From contig VGTH01000027.1 of the NCBI GenBank assembly GCA_016874755.1, positions 1 through 64,000 of the forward strand: a stretch of 64,000 nt of DNA, in the 5' to 3' direction. Positions within the stretch are counted from its first letter, which is position 1; each line of letters opens with the position of its first letter. The translations under genes were made by a program, and so were the position numbers. The notes beneath the pieces were generated by a model. It saw nothing but the letters and a program-made list of their open reading frames with translations. It made no database searches and was not told the origin of the DNA. Positions 50,244 through 58,902 of the stretch are shown here, one piece after another. This DNA is from Deltaproteobacteria bacterium (GTDB lineage: Bacteria > Desulfobacterota > Binatia > UBA9968).

Positions 50244-51236
50244 TTATTTGGTATAGAGCGTCTTGACGAACCCTGTCTGCTCAATCTCTTTCAGCAAACT
50301 GTCGTCGTAGAACTGCTTCGGATCGGCGCCTTTGGCCTTGGGATTGTCCTTTTCGATAAAGCCGAGCACGGTCTCGACGCCGCGGTGCGACGTGTAGGGA
50401 ATCTGTTCGTAATATTTGTCGGCCACGAGATCGACCGCGCGCTGCAGGTTTTTCTCCCGGGCCGCACCGATGCGCAGTTTCTTTTTGACGATCTCGATGC
50501 TCTCTTTGCGGTTTTGTTTGACGAACGCGACGCCTTCCAAATAGCCCTTCAGGAAGCGCGTGACTTTGTCACGGTTGTTTTTCACGTAGCTCCGCGTCGA
50601 GCCGATCATCGTGTGCAGGTAATAAATGTCCGTATCAGCCATGTCGAGCAGAATTTTGTAGCCACGGTCTTCGGCGACAAACATTGATGGAATCGTCAGC
50701 ACCGCCGCGTCGATGCCCTTCTTATCGAGGCTCACCAGCATGTCGGGTGAAGAACCGACCTGCAGGACGGTCACGTCGGCGGGGTTCATCTTCCAGCGCT
50801 GCAGCATCATCTGCAAAACGACATGCGAAACCGCGCCGATGCGGGTTACGCCGACGCGTTTGCCCTTGAGGTCCGCCGGCGTCTTGATCTCTGGAATAGT
50901 CATGATGCGCTGCAAGCCTTTGTTCACCACACCCGCCAGCATCACCGCCTCACCGCCGCGCAGACCCGCCGCCGCCAGCAGGTCGCCTGCAGAGCTAATC
51001 ATCTGCACATCGTTGGATAACAGCGCGGCGATGCCGACGGTCCCGCCCTGCCCGGTGACAATCACTTCCACGTCCAAGTTTTGCTTGCGAAAGAAACCTC
51101 GCTCGGCCGCGACCCACGTCGCCGTATGCAGCGCGCTCACCGAGCTAAGCCCCATGCTAATCTTGTCCTGTGCAGAGGCCGAAGTTGCGGTGCAGGCCAA
51201 CAATCCAAGAACCAAAATGGTTTTCAAGCTAGTCAT
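50244..51236 (-). CDS. NMT1/THI5-type ABC substrate-binding protein
   Basis: 330 residues with a signal peptide (ILVLGLLACTATSASAQ). Core segments: SMGLSSVSALHTATWVAAERGFFRKQNLDVEVIVTG, GGTVGIAALLSNDVQMISSAGDLLAAA, LKGKRVGVTRIGAVSHVVLQMML and IDAAVLTIPSM. The C-terminus DPKQFYDDSLLKEIEQTGFVKTLY resembles that of 61421-62404. Ligand unknown. No permease or ATPase lies near. Confidence 0.87.
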   Translation of the reverse strand: MTSLKTILVLGLLACTATSASAQDKISMGLSSVSALHTATWVAAERGFFRKQNLDVEVIVTGQGGTVGIAALLSNDVQMISSAGDLLAAAGLRGGEAVMLAGVVNKGLQRIMTIPEIKTPADLKGKRVGVTRIGAVSHVVLQMMLQRWKMNPADVTVLQVGSSPDMLVSLDKKGIDAAVLTIPSMFVAEDRGYKILLDMADTDIYYLHTMIGSTRSYVKNNRDKVTRFLKGYLEGVAFVKQNRKESIEIVKKKLRIGAAREKNLQRAVDLVADKYYEQIPYTSHRGVETVLGFIEKDNPKAKGADPKQFYDDSLLKEIEQTGFVKTLYTK

Positions 51237-51375
51237 CGTTCAACTCTCCTAATGCATGAGTTAAAGCTTCCAAGTCCTTCGCCCCTGAGACTGTGTCGCA
51301 ATGCGAATTTCTCGTTGTTGTCACTCTTTCGACGCTTTTTCATTGTCGCGCGAACTATTGCCTACTGCCTGTTGC

Positions 51376-52383
51376 CTATTGCCTTAGCTTCAATTCAGAA
51401 AGCGCCTGTCTAAGATAACTCTGATCGATATACTTCGCCGGCGGCGCCAGCGGCTCTTTCTGATTGTTAATTTCGCCGACGATCTTGATCATCGTGCGCA
51501 CGCCGTCCAGGGATAGCTCGGCGTTGCGGTCCCAGACTTTTTTGACGCTGTAGTCCCAGGCAGCGCGGCAGCCATCCAGTGTCATCGCCATCTCTTTCGA
51601 TAATAGAGCGCAGGTCGGCTCACGGTTTTCGAACATCCAGCGATGGGTCTGGGCGATCGCCTTCATAAAGCGCACCACCAGCGGGCGATTCTTCTCGGCC
51701 CAGGAGCGCTTGACCGTGTACGGATTCAAAAAATAGTTGGGAATGTCATCGGCGAAGTAGCCAATGATATTGAAACCCTGTTGCTTGGCCGTCATGTCGA
51801 GCGGCACGCTGACCGGCGTCGCGGCGATCTGGCCGCTTTGCAGCGCGATCCAACGATCCGACACACCGCCGACGTGGAGTATCTGATAATCGCGCGGATA
51901 CTCCAGCCCATGCGCGCGCAGCACCAAACGCAAAGCGAAACCGGTGCCACTCGTGATTGTCTGCGAACCGATCACTTTGCCGCGCAAATCGTCCCACGTC
52001 TTGTATGGCTTGGCAGCGACCAAGCTCATGCTCAAATTGTTGAGCAGGCTGCCGATCATGGCGAAGTCGAGCCCCTTGTCGACACCGGTTATAACAGCGT
52101 CGGTGCCGGCGTTGGCAACGTAAATCGATTCCGTCGCCAGCGCCTGCAGCGTGATCGGCGTGCCGCGCATGACGACGATCTGGCCCTCGATGCCCTCTTT
52201 CTCGAAGAAGCCCATCTTCTGCGCCACCCAGAGGGGTCCGTAGCTGAACGTCTTGGAAGAAGCGCCGATGGGAAAGCGAACTTTTTCTTGCGCGGAAGCT
52301 AAAGCAGTTGACGCAGCAATCACAACGACAAAAATCAGCGCTGCATGCGCCCTTACCCTAAGAGTCAGTGCCGCAATTGTCAT
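51376..52383 (-). CDS. NMT1/THI5-type ABC substrate-binding protein with a repeat at its 5' end
   Basis: About 335 residues if it starts at the ATG 52383, which lies on the edge of the repeat element 52379-52458 and has no good ribosome site. The signal peptide is AALIFVVVIAASTALASAQ. Core segments: PIGASSKTFSYGPLWVAQKMGFFEKEGIEGQIVVM, ALATESIYVANAGTDAVITGVDKG, LRGKVIGSQTITSGTGFALRLVL and the end KYIDQSYLRQALSEL, as in 44128-45108. The longer frame to 52530 runs through the repeat and was not used. The true start remains uncertain. Confidence 0.8.
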   Translation of the reverse strand: MTIAALTLRVRAHAALIFVVVIAASTALASAQEKVRFPIGASSKTFSYGPLWVAQKMGFFEKEGIEGQIVVMRGTPITLQALATESIYVANAGTDAVITGVDKGLDFAMIGSLLNNLSMSLVAAKPYKTWDDLRGKVIGSQTITSGTGFALRLVLRAHGLEYPRDYQILHVGGVSDRWIALQSGQIAATPVSVPLDMTAKQQGFNIIGYFADDIPNYFLNPYTVKRSWAEKNRPLVVRFMKAIAQTHRWMFENREPTCALLSKEMAMTLDGCRAAWDYSVKKVWDRNAELSLDGVRTMIKIVGEINNQKEPLAPPAKYIDQSYLRQALSELKLRQ

Positions 52384-52458
52384 TCTGAGCCGGAGGCGAA
52401 GAATCTGCTTCGTGCGCCTGCGCCAAAAAGCAGATCCTTCGCGAGCGCTCAGGATGAC
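52379..52458. repeat. TCATTCTGAG..GAAGAATCTGC inverted repeat
   Basis: Arms 52379-52410 (GTCATTCTGAGC..GAATCTGCTT) and 52428-52458 (AAGCAGATCCTTCG..CAGGATGAC) are long imperfect complements with a 17-base spacer. This is the best-preserved copy of the family in the window. It overlaps the probable 5' end of a binding-protein gene. Confidence 0.85.
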
Positions 52459-52561
52459 AAAACCGACAATTCTTCGCATTACGCGACCGTCTCTATTCTT
52501 CATCGGCAATTTGAAAGCACCCGCGGGCACGATAAATCGCGCCCCTACTATTGCCTGTTGC

Positions 52562-53629
52562 CTATTGCCTTATTCCCTTGATCACACACAACGTATTACG
52601 CCCCGTCCACATGGGCAAAAACACCGAATGGCGATGCTTGCCGCCGATGACGATCACCATGATGTCCTCGGGCTTGCTTGATAGATGGACGACACCGTCA
52701 GGGGTCATGTTGATCGACTCGCGCATCAGCTCTTCGTCGGACTTGTGGCCTTTGCGGCGCGCCGGTATTTCCGAGAACTTAAGCGACGCGTGCTCGTAGA
52801 GATAATCTTTGACTTGTTTTTTGGTAATGCCGTCGCGCGCCATGATCTCGGCGTCTTCGATGCCGAGCGCTATCAGCGGCGTGCCGCCGCCGAAGCTGCC
52901 GACGTCGAGATGGCTCACACCGTGATGCATTCTGATCACTTCCGCCAATGACGACAATGCCTGCTCGCCGGTGTTGCCGGCGGTGTGAATCGGCAAGAAA
53001 CCGTTGATGCCGAAAACCGTCACCGCACTTTCTTCGGCCTTGAAGCCGAACTCGACATGGTACGGCTCCCACGGACTTTTTTCCTGATTCTCGCCGAAGC
53101 ACATGGTGTACTTTCCCGGCCAGCCGAAGGTCGAGCGATCGGTGTCGCCGGGATAGCCGCCGCCGACGGTGATGAGGATCAAACGAATCGCCCGGCCAAT
53201 TGTCGCGTTGGAGCGAAAGCCGGGACCGAACACACCCGAGTCGCAATTGACGTTCAACTGCTTGCGGATCGGCCCGTTAAGCAGCAGCGCTGGGCCAACA
53301 TAGCCCGTAGTCGCCTGCACGCCGTAAAGATTGAAGCGCGGCTCGCAGATCGCTTCGACGGCAGCGATGACGACCGGAAGATACTCCGGCGCACAGCCCG
53401 CCATCACGGCGTTGATGGCAATCTTCTCCACCGAGCAAGGCGCCCACTTGGGCGGAATCGGGCCGATCACTTCCGCCGCATCGCGCGTCGTGCCGGCGAG
53501 CATGCGCTCGACCCGCTCCCGCGTCGGCGGCACGATTGGCAAACCGTCGCTTAGCTTTTCGTTCAGAAACCAATCGTTGACAGCTTCCCAGCTATCTTCG
53601 ACTTCGATGACATTTGAGGTGAGGTTCAT
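52562..53629 (-). CDS. Conserved protein of unknown function (SDGLPIVPPT family)
   Basis: 355 residues. N-terminus DSWEAVNDWFLNEKLSDGLPIVPPTRERVERML, then GPIPPKWAPCSVEKIAINAVMAGC, FGPGFRSNATIGRAIRLILITVGG, and a C-terminal end NTLCVIKGIRQ. I know this type from soil and marine genomes, often near small thiol- or Sec-related proteins, but not its function. No signal peptide, no membrane helix. Two Cys (CSVEK and AGC) 17 residues apart could form a metal or redox site. It lies between a binding protein and the molybdenum hydroxylase. Confidence 0.75.
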   Translation of the reverse strand: MNLTSNVIEVEDSWEAVNDWFLNEKLSDGLPIVPPTRERVERMLAGTTRDAAEVIGPIPPKWAPCSVEKIAINAVMAGCAPEYLPVVIAAVEAICEPRFNLYGVQATTGYVGPALLLNGPIRKQLNVNCDSGVFGPGFRSNATIGRAIRLILITVGGGYPGDTDRSTFGWPGKYTMCFGENQEKSPWEPYHVEFGFKAEESAVTVFGINGFLPIHTAGNTGEQALSSLAEVIRMHHGVSHLDVGSFGGGTPLIALGIEDAEIMARDGITKKQVKDYLYEHASLKFSEIPARRKGHKSDEELMRESINMTPDGVVHLSSKPEDIMVIVIGGKHRHSVFLPMWTGRNTLCVIKGIRQ

Positions 53630-53696
53630 GGAAAATCAAACTCCAGATATTCGAGAGTTAGAACAGATGAAAATAGCGCGCTTAGAACTCCGTTGA

Positions 53697-53795
53697 CTGC
53701 TCCTTCCCCCGCCTCGGGGGAAGGTTGGGATAGGGCCACACGCTTCGAGACGGCCCCCACTCTAACGCTCCCCCGAAACGGGGTAGAGAACTTTC
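53697..53795. repeat. CCCCCGCCTCGGGGG..CCCCCGAAACGGGG repeat
   Basis: CCTTCCCCCGCCTCGGGGGAAGG (near 53702-53725) is a perfect palindromic hairpin; a related CTCCCCCGAAACGGGGTAGAG lies near 53767-53788. Class of the CCCTCTCC..GGAGAGGG elements. Confidence 0.6.
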
Positions 53796-53832
53796 ATGCT
53801 TCGTGGGCGAGCGTAAGCACATTCCCCTTGCG

Positions 53833-56052
53833 TTACCCGCGCGCTTTCAGCGCCGCCCACACCTTTTCCGACGTTACCGGCAGATCGGTGATGCGCACGC
53901 CGCAGGCGTCGGCGACGGCGTTGGCCACCGCAGCCGCCGTCGGCGTGTTCGCTACTTCGCCGATGGCCAAACTATTATAGGGTCCAGGGCCGCCGGGCAC
54001 GATCTCCGCTACGTGCGTCTTCAACGGCGGAATGTCCGTGATGTTGGGAATCTTGAACTCGCCCATGTTGGTGGTTGTGATGCGCGGGCCATCGAAATTG
54101 ATCTCTTCGGTCAGCGCGTAGCCCAGACCGAACACCACACCGCCGTCGATCTGCCCCTGGTGCATCAGGGGATTGATGACTTTGCCTGTAGTATGCGCCG
54201 AGACCATGTTGCGCAGCGTGACTTTGCCGGTCTCCGGGTCAACGTGCACTTCGCAGATCTGCGCCGAGACGGACGCATCGTGCGACTTTTCCGCGCTCTT
54301 GTAGTAGCCCAGCTCGTGAATCGGCGAACCTTTAAATTTTATTACCTGAGCAAAACTCATCTTGCGTTTGGATTTCTTGTGCGCGACGCTGCCGCGGTCG
54401 AGCTCCAGCTCTTTGGCGTCCACTTCCAAAGACTGCGCCGCATATTTGAATAATTCCTCGCGCGCTTTCTTGCCGCCTTCGTAGGCCGCGTTGCCGTACA
54501 CGCGCGTCGCCCGGCTGCCGCCGACGCCGCCGTCGCTCGGCACCACCGTGCTGTCGGTTTGGATCAGTTCGATTTCCGCGGCGGGGATGCCAAGCTCTTC
54601 GCCGACACACTCGACGATGACGGTCAACACGCCGGCACCCTGATCGACCACGGGCGAAGAAATTTTCACCTTGCCCGATTCGTCGATGGTTACAAAAATG
54701 CTGCCTTCGCCGCCGCTCGGGCTCCACTCGGAAAATGCCAAACCGCGGCCGATGTTTTTGCCCTTGGGTCTACGATAGCCGGCGAGATCGATGGCTTTGT
54801 CCAACGCTTCGTTGCCGCGGATGTGCGAGATGTGGCCGCCGATGGGTGTCGAGTCGCCGTCCTTCATTAGGTTTTTGCGCTTGAAATCCACCGGATCCAT
54901 GCCGAGCTTGCGCGCGACGATGTCCATCTGGCTCTCGTTGGCGAAAAAGCCCTGCGGGTCGCCCGGCGCGCGCATGTGACCGCAAGGGATCTTATTCGTA
55001 TAAACCATGCGCTCTTCGATCAAACAGTTGTTGATTTTGTACGGGCCGGCGCAGGTCGACGCGCCGATCAAATAACCCGCCGGCTTCATCGACGCATAGG
55101 CACCGCTGTCGAAGAGAAAGTCCATGTGATGCGCCGTGATCACGCCGTTTTTCTTAACGCCCGTCCGAACTTTTATGATCGACGCGTGACGCGGATTGCC
55201 GGCGGTCAATTCTTCGGTGTAGTCCATCACCATCTTCACCGGTGCGCCCGCCTTCTTCGACAAAAAGTAAGCCAGCGCCACGTCCATGAAGCCGCCCTTG
55301 CCGCCGAAGTCGCCGCCGATGTGCATCGGATGAAAAACCAACTTTTCCTTGGCGATGCCGATGCAGTTAGACAATTGGCCGCGCACCGCATACGGCGTCT
55401 TGCTGCACGACCAGATATCGGCGCTGCCGTCAGGCCGCGCGTTGGCGACACAGGCGTGCGGCTCTAAATAAGTCTGATGCGTCACTTGCGTCGTAAAAGT
55501 ATTTTCGACGATCAGATCGGCTTCGCGAAAGCCGGCCTCGATATCGCCCTTGCCCCATTTGAGATAGGCAAACACGTTGCCCAACTTCTCCACCGGCACC
55601 GGTAGACCTCGATAGGAAAGCAGATCGGGATGCAAAATCATCGAGCCGTCTTTGGCGGCTTCCTCGGGGTCGAGCAGCGGTTCCATCTCTTCATACTCGA
55701 CCTCGATCAATTCCAGCGCGGCTTCGGCCTGCTGCTTGGTCGCCGCGGCGACCGCCGCGACCTTCTCACCGATGAACCGCACTTGGCCATCGGCCAACAC
55801 CGGCGTGTCGTAGATGCACCGTCCAATGCGCAGGCCAGGCACCTCTGAACCGACCAACACCGCCTTCACCCCTGGCGCGCGCTCGGCTTTGCTGGTGTCG
55901 ATGCGCTTGATCTTGCCATACGCCACCGGACTGCGCAGACAACGCCCCCACAGCGTCGCCGGCAATTTCAAATCGGCGCTGTATTGCGCCTTGCCCGTTA
56001 CCTTCAGCTCACCTTCCACCCGAGGCGTCGGCTTGCCCACTACCTGCGTCAT
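53833..56052 (-). CDS. Xanthine dehydrogenase / aldehyde oxidase-type molybdopterin subunit
   Basis: 739 residues. Domain order: a/b hammerhead (VGKPTPRVEGELKVTGKAQYSADLKLP, residues 1-110), then two molybdopterin-binding domains with HIGGDFGGKGGFMD, MRAPGDPQGFFANESQMDIVARKLG and GGVGGSRATRVYGNAAYEGG, and the late AIGEVANTPTAAAVANAVADA with the Glu position of the catalytic residue in this family. Such enzymes hydroxylate aromatic heterocycles or aldehydes with water. The partner Fe-S and FAD subunits are not adjacent, so they must be encoded elsewhere or it is an orphan. Confidence 0.9.
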   Translation of the reverse strand: MTQVVGKPTPRVEGELKVTGKAQYSADLKLPATLWGRCLRSPVAYGKIKRIDTSKAERAPGVKAVLVGSEVPGLRIGRCIYDTPVLADGQVRFIGEKVAAVAAATKQQAEAALELIEVEYEEMEPLLDPEEAAKDGSMILHPDLLSYRGLPVPVEKLGNVFAYLKWGKGDIEAGFREADLIVENTFTTQVTHQTYLEPHACVANARPDGSADIWSCSKTPYAVRGQLSNCIGIAKEKLVFHPMHIGGDFGGKGGFMDVALAYFLSKKAGAPVKMVMDYTEELTAGNPRHASIIKVRTGVKKNGVITAHHMDFLFDSGAYASMKPAGYLIGASTCAGPYKINNCLIEERMVYTNKIPCGHMRAPGDPQGFFANESQMDIVARKLGMDPVDFKRKNLMKDGDSTPIGGHISHIRGNEALDKAIDLAGYRRPKGKNIGRGLAFSEWSPSGGEGSIFVTIDESGKVKISSPVVDQGAGVLTVIVECVGEELGIPAAEIELIQTDSTVVPSDGGVGGSRATRVYGNAAYEGGKKAREELFKYAAQSLEVDAKELELDRGSVAHKKSKRKMSFAQVIKFKGSPIHELGYYKSAEKSHDASVSAQICEVHVDPETGKVTLRNMVSAHTTGKVINPLMHQGQIDGGVVFGLGYALTEEINFDGPRITTTNMGEFKIPNITDIPPLKTHVAEIVPGGPGPYNSLAIGEVANTPTAAAVANAVADACGVRITDLPVTSEKVWAALKARG

Positions 56053-56424
56053 TTAGATTCCTCCGTTATGAATGATGAAAGCCCCGCGTGCAGCGCTGCC
56101 GCACGCGACAGCCATTTCTAAAACGGAACCTGGCGCTTGTCCAGGGCTTATGGATGGGTAAACGCTGACAAGATGCGCGCCGAATGCGGTGCGCCGGGTT
56201 AGGAGTCAGGATACAGGTCCGGCGGTGATGAGAAAAATCTCCCCTGCCGTCATGGCAATCGACAGCGTGAACTCATCACTCCTCGTGCGTCCACGACTGT
56301 CATTCTGAGACCAAGTCGAAGAATCTGCCGATTGCGCCAGCCGAACAAGCAGATGCTTCGCTGCGCGCGGAGTCCAGCTATCAACACTGTCTCCGCTGAG
56401 ACGCCAACAACAAAGCGGACAGCG
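56053..56424. repeat. Intergenic region with one TCATTCTGAG element
   Basis: GTCATTCTGAGACCAAGTCGAAGAATCTGC (56300-56329) and GCAGATGCTTCGCTGCGCGCGG (56350-56371) are the two arms of the element family. The remaining 300 bases show no gene. Confidence 0.6.
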
Positions 56425-57243
56425 CTATTTGCGCAGCGCTTTCCAGCTCTGCCCGCTGCTGGTTTTACCTTCGATGCTGTTGCCGTTCACACGGCCCGTG
56501 TAGGTGGTCGCACCGATGGCAAAGCTGATCTGCTCGCCGTTTATGCGGCCGTTGCTGATGCCGGTGGACTGATTCCCTGCTTTCAAATCGCCGGACAACA
56601 TCTGATAGCTCTGCTTGAGCGTCAGCTCGCCCTGCGGCAGCTGCCATGTGCCGGCGACTTTGGCCGGCACGATCCATAGGAGCGCGGTTCACCAGGTCAT
56701 GCAGTCGTCGCTCAGGATCGCGTGCTCGTCCGACGACCACTCGCCCATGGTGAAGGAATTGGAAACCACCCGCGTGCCTGGCTTTAGGTCGAGAATCTTC
56801 GGCCGCAGCTTGAGATTGATTTCGGGCAGCAAGAACAACGTAATCACCGAGGCCTTTGACAGGTCGGTTTCGAAGAGGTCGGCTTTCTCGAAGGTCGCGC
56901 GGTCGCTCACCCCCTCTTTGACGGCGTTGCGCTTGGACAGCTCGACCATGTCGGCGTTGTATTCGATGCCGTGGGCGCGAATGCCGCGTTTGGCCGCGGT
57001 GATCACGGTGCGGCCATCGCCGGAGCCCAGGTCCATGACGAAATCGCCCGGTGCCGCCTTGGCCATATTGAGCATCCTATCGACCAGCTCCTGCGGCGTC
57101 GGCACCCAGATAACATCTTTGCCGGCCTGGCCGACGCGCGGTTGATAATCCTTGGGCGCGTCGGTTTGCGCGGCAGCAGTCGAGGCCAACGCAAAAACAA
57201 CCAAGACGAAAAACATACCGCGGGCACTGTAACAATTTACCAT
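56425..57243 (-). CDS. Exported class I methyltransferase-like protein, candidate selenoprotein (Sec185 by UGA)
   Basis: 272 codons from ATG 57243 (GGGAAGAG upstream) with a single in-frame TGA at 56689-56691. The N-terminus is a signal peptide (MFFVLVVFALASTAAAQ). Then comes a SAM-binding fold: FVMDLGSGDGRTVITAAKRG and GIEYNADMVELS. Before the TGA it reads DDCMTW; the paralogue 57310-58110 has EGCASYC at this place, so TGA stands for Cys182 of the copy (C-x3-C becoming C-x3-U). After it the frame goes on without a break: TALLWIVPAKV, then WQLPQGELTLKQS, and ends at TAA. Read-through would give a full protein. A hairpin at 56648-56670 supports Sec. Otherwise this is a nonsense-mutated copy. 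Confidence 0.65.
56648..56670 (-). promoter_or_regulatory. Candidate SECIS-like hairpin after the methyltransferase UGA
   Basis: On the minus strand GTGCCGGC (56670-56663) pairs perfectly with GCCGGCAC (56655-56648) around a 7-base loop CAAAGTC. The stem begins 18 bases after the UGA; the loop is 26 bases after it. The Cys paralogue keeps the first arm but has GAAGGGAC in place of the second, so the stem exists only in the UGA copy. Against it, neither of the first two loop bases is G. Confidence 0.45.
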
Positions 57244-57309
57244 GAGATCTCTTCCCAATTTTCCACGAAAATTTTTAATGGGCAGACACAGGAGTCCGCA
57301 CCTACATCG

Positions 57310-58110
57310 CTACTTCGCGCGCGTCGCCTTCCAGGGAATCGGGCCTTCAATGGTATTGCCGCTGACACGCCCACGATACGTCGTGCCGCCGGCGGTGAAA
57401 GAAATCTGCTCGCCATTCATCTTGCCGTCGGTGATTTGCACCACGCGATCGCCGGTTTTCAGCGAGCCGGTGAGCATCTGGAAGCTCTGCTTGAGCGTCA
57501 ACTCGCCCTGCGGCAGCTGCCAGGTCCCTTCCACTTTCGCCGGCACGATCCACAGATAGGCCGTGCAATACGAAGCGCAGCCCTCGGTCACCTTCTGAGT
57601 GTCCTCGGCGGTCCATTCGCCCATGGTGAAGGAATTGGAAACGATGCGCGTGCCGGGCTTCAAGTCGAGAATCTTCGGCCGCAAGCGCAAATTGATATCC
57701 GGCAGCAAGAACATGGTAATCACCTGCGCCTGGGAGAAATCGCTCTCGAACAAATCGGCTTTGATAAAGCTCGCCTTGTCGCTCACGCCCTCTTTGGCGG
57801 CGTTGCGTTTCGACAGCTCGACCATGTCGGGGTTGTATTCGATGCCCAGCGCTTTGGAGCCGCGCTTGGCCGCCGTGATGACGGTGCGGCCATCGCCGGA
57901 GCCAAGATCGATGACGTAATCTTTCGGCGTCACCTTGGCCATGTCGAGCATCTTCTCGACCAAAGCCTGCGGCGTCGGCACCCAGATGACGTCTTTGCCC
58001 TCTTGGCCGACCTGCGGCTGGTACTCCGCCGCCGGCACGACAGCAGCAAACAACAACAGCGCGAGCAGGCTCACGCCCATTCCGAACCGCTTGTACGACG
58101 AAAGTTTCAT
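57310..58110 (-). CDS. Exported class I methyltransferase-like protein (Cys paralogue)
   Basis: 266 residues. Signal peptide (GVSLLALLLFAAVVPAAEY), then VGQEGKDVIWVPTPQALVEKMLDMA, the SAM motif YVIDLGSGDGRTVITAAKRG and GIEYNPDMVELSKRN. The region after the fold has EGCASYCTAYLWIVPAKV and a C-terminal domain of about 80 residues (WQLPQGELTLKQSFQMLTG). Cys178 and Cys182 are close. A methyltransferase with a signal peptide is unusual, since SAM is cytoplasmic. It is the upstream tandem paralogue of 56425-57243; the two are 66 bases apart. Substrate unknown. Confidence 0.85.
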   Translation of the reverse strand: MKLSSYKRFGMGVSLLALLLFAAVVPAAEYQPQVGQEGKDVIWVPTPQALVEKMLDMAKVTPKDYVIDLGSGDGRTVITAAKRGSKALGIEYNPDMVELSKRNAAKEGVSDKASFIKADLFESDFSQAQVITMFLLPDINLRLRPKILDLKPGTRIVSNSFTMGEWTAEDTQKVTEGCASYCTAYLWIVPAKVEGTWQLPQGELTLKQSFQMLTGSLKTGDRVVQITDGKMNGEQISFTAGGTTYRGRVSGNTIEGPIPWKATRAK

Positions 58111-58180
58111 AGCTGTCTCCTATATTTATTAAGAATTGATTGCCCGCGAGATTTGCACGGAAGCCCACCTTTGTCCATAG

Positions 58181-58783
58181 CTACAAGCCGCCCAATCTTT
58201 GCAACTCTTGGGCGCATTGCGCGGCGTGCTGGAAGCGAATCGTGCGCATGCCGAGTTGCGCCGCGGCCGCCACGTTGGCCTCGACGTCGTCGATGAAAAT
58301 AGTCTCGTTCGCCGGCAGCCCATGCGCGCCCAACAGATGCTCATAGATCGCCGCTTCCGGTTTGATCAGGTTCAAGCGGCAGGAGATCACCGCGCCGTCG
58401 AAGAGTCGAAAGAAACCATGGGTGCGCTCGATGTAATCGATGGATGCGAAGTGCATGTTCGACAAACAGAATAACCTTCGACCCTGGCTCTTCAAGTGCT
58501 CCAACAAAGCGACGGTCTCGGCGATCGGCGTAAGCGACGCCGGCACACCGTCGAGAAATTGGGCAATCTCGCGCGCCGGCAAGCCCGTGCGCGCGCTGGC
58601 GCGCGCCACCGCATCGCGCGGCGCCAGCGTGCCGCGGTCGAGCGCCTGCCAATCGGCATGGGCAACGAATCCATCGAGCACTTTCTGACGCGCCGCCGGA
58701 TCGCTGAACGACTCGGCAATAAGCGCCTCTGGCGCCCAGCGCACCAAAACTCCCCCAAGATCGAAAACGATATTCAACGCCAT
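58181..58783 (-). CDS. HAD-superfamily hydrolase
   Basis: 200 residues from ATG 58783 with GGGAG upstream. HAD motif I is VFDLGGVLVRW; the second Asp is replaced by Gly, as in haloacid-dehalogenase and epoxide-hydrolase N-domain-like members. Motif II is CLSNMH, motif III is KPEAAIYEHLL, and motif IV is FIDDVEANVAAA. It is a YihX-like phosphatase type, active on sugar phosphates in E. coli, or a similar hydrolase. It is transcribed alone. Confidence 0.85.
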   Translation of the reverse strand: MALNIVFDLGGVLVRWAPEALIAESFSDPAARQKVLDGFVAHADWQALDRGTLAPRDAVARASARTGLPAREIAQFLDGVPASLTPIAETVALLEHLKSQGRRLFCLSNMHFASIDYIERTHGFFRLFDGAVISCRLNLIKPEAAIYEHLLGAHGLPANETIFIDDVEANVAAAAQLGMRTIRFQHAAQCAQELQRLGGL

Positions 58784-58902
58784 CTCCCAACTGTTCGAAA
58801 CCGGCACTGTTATTGTTGCGACGCCAAACCGTTCAATGATAAAAAATTCACGAGCCGTTCGCTAACTCAACCGAACAGAATTTCTCTGCAGGAGTTGTTG
58901 AA

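Noticed and set aside
56425-57258. Two separate genes (81 and 189 codons) instead of one UGA-interrupted gene
   Set aside because: The paralogue next door covers both parts in one chain, the frame is shared, and the second part has no start codon with a ribosome site.
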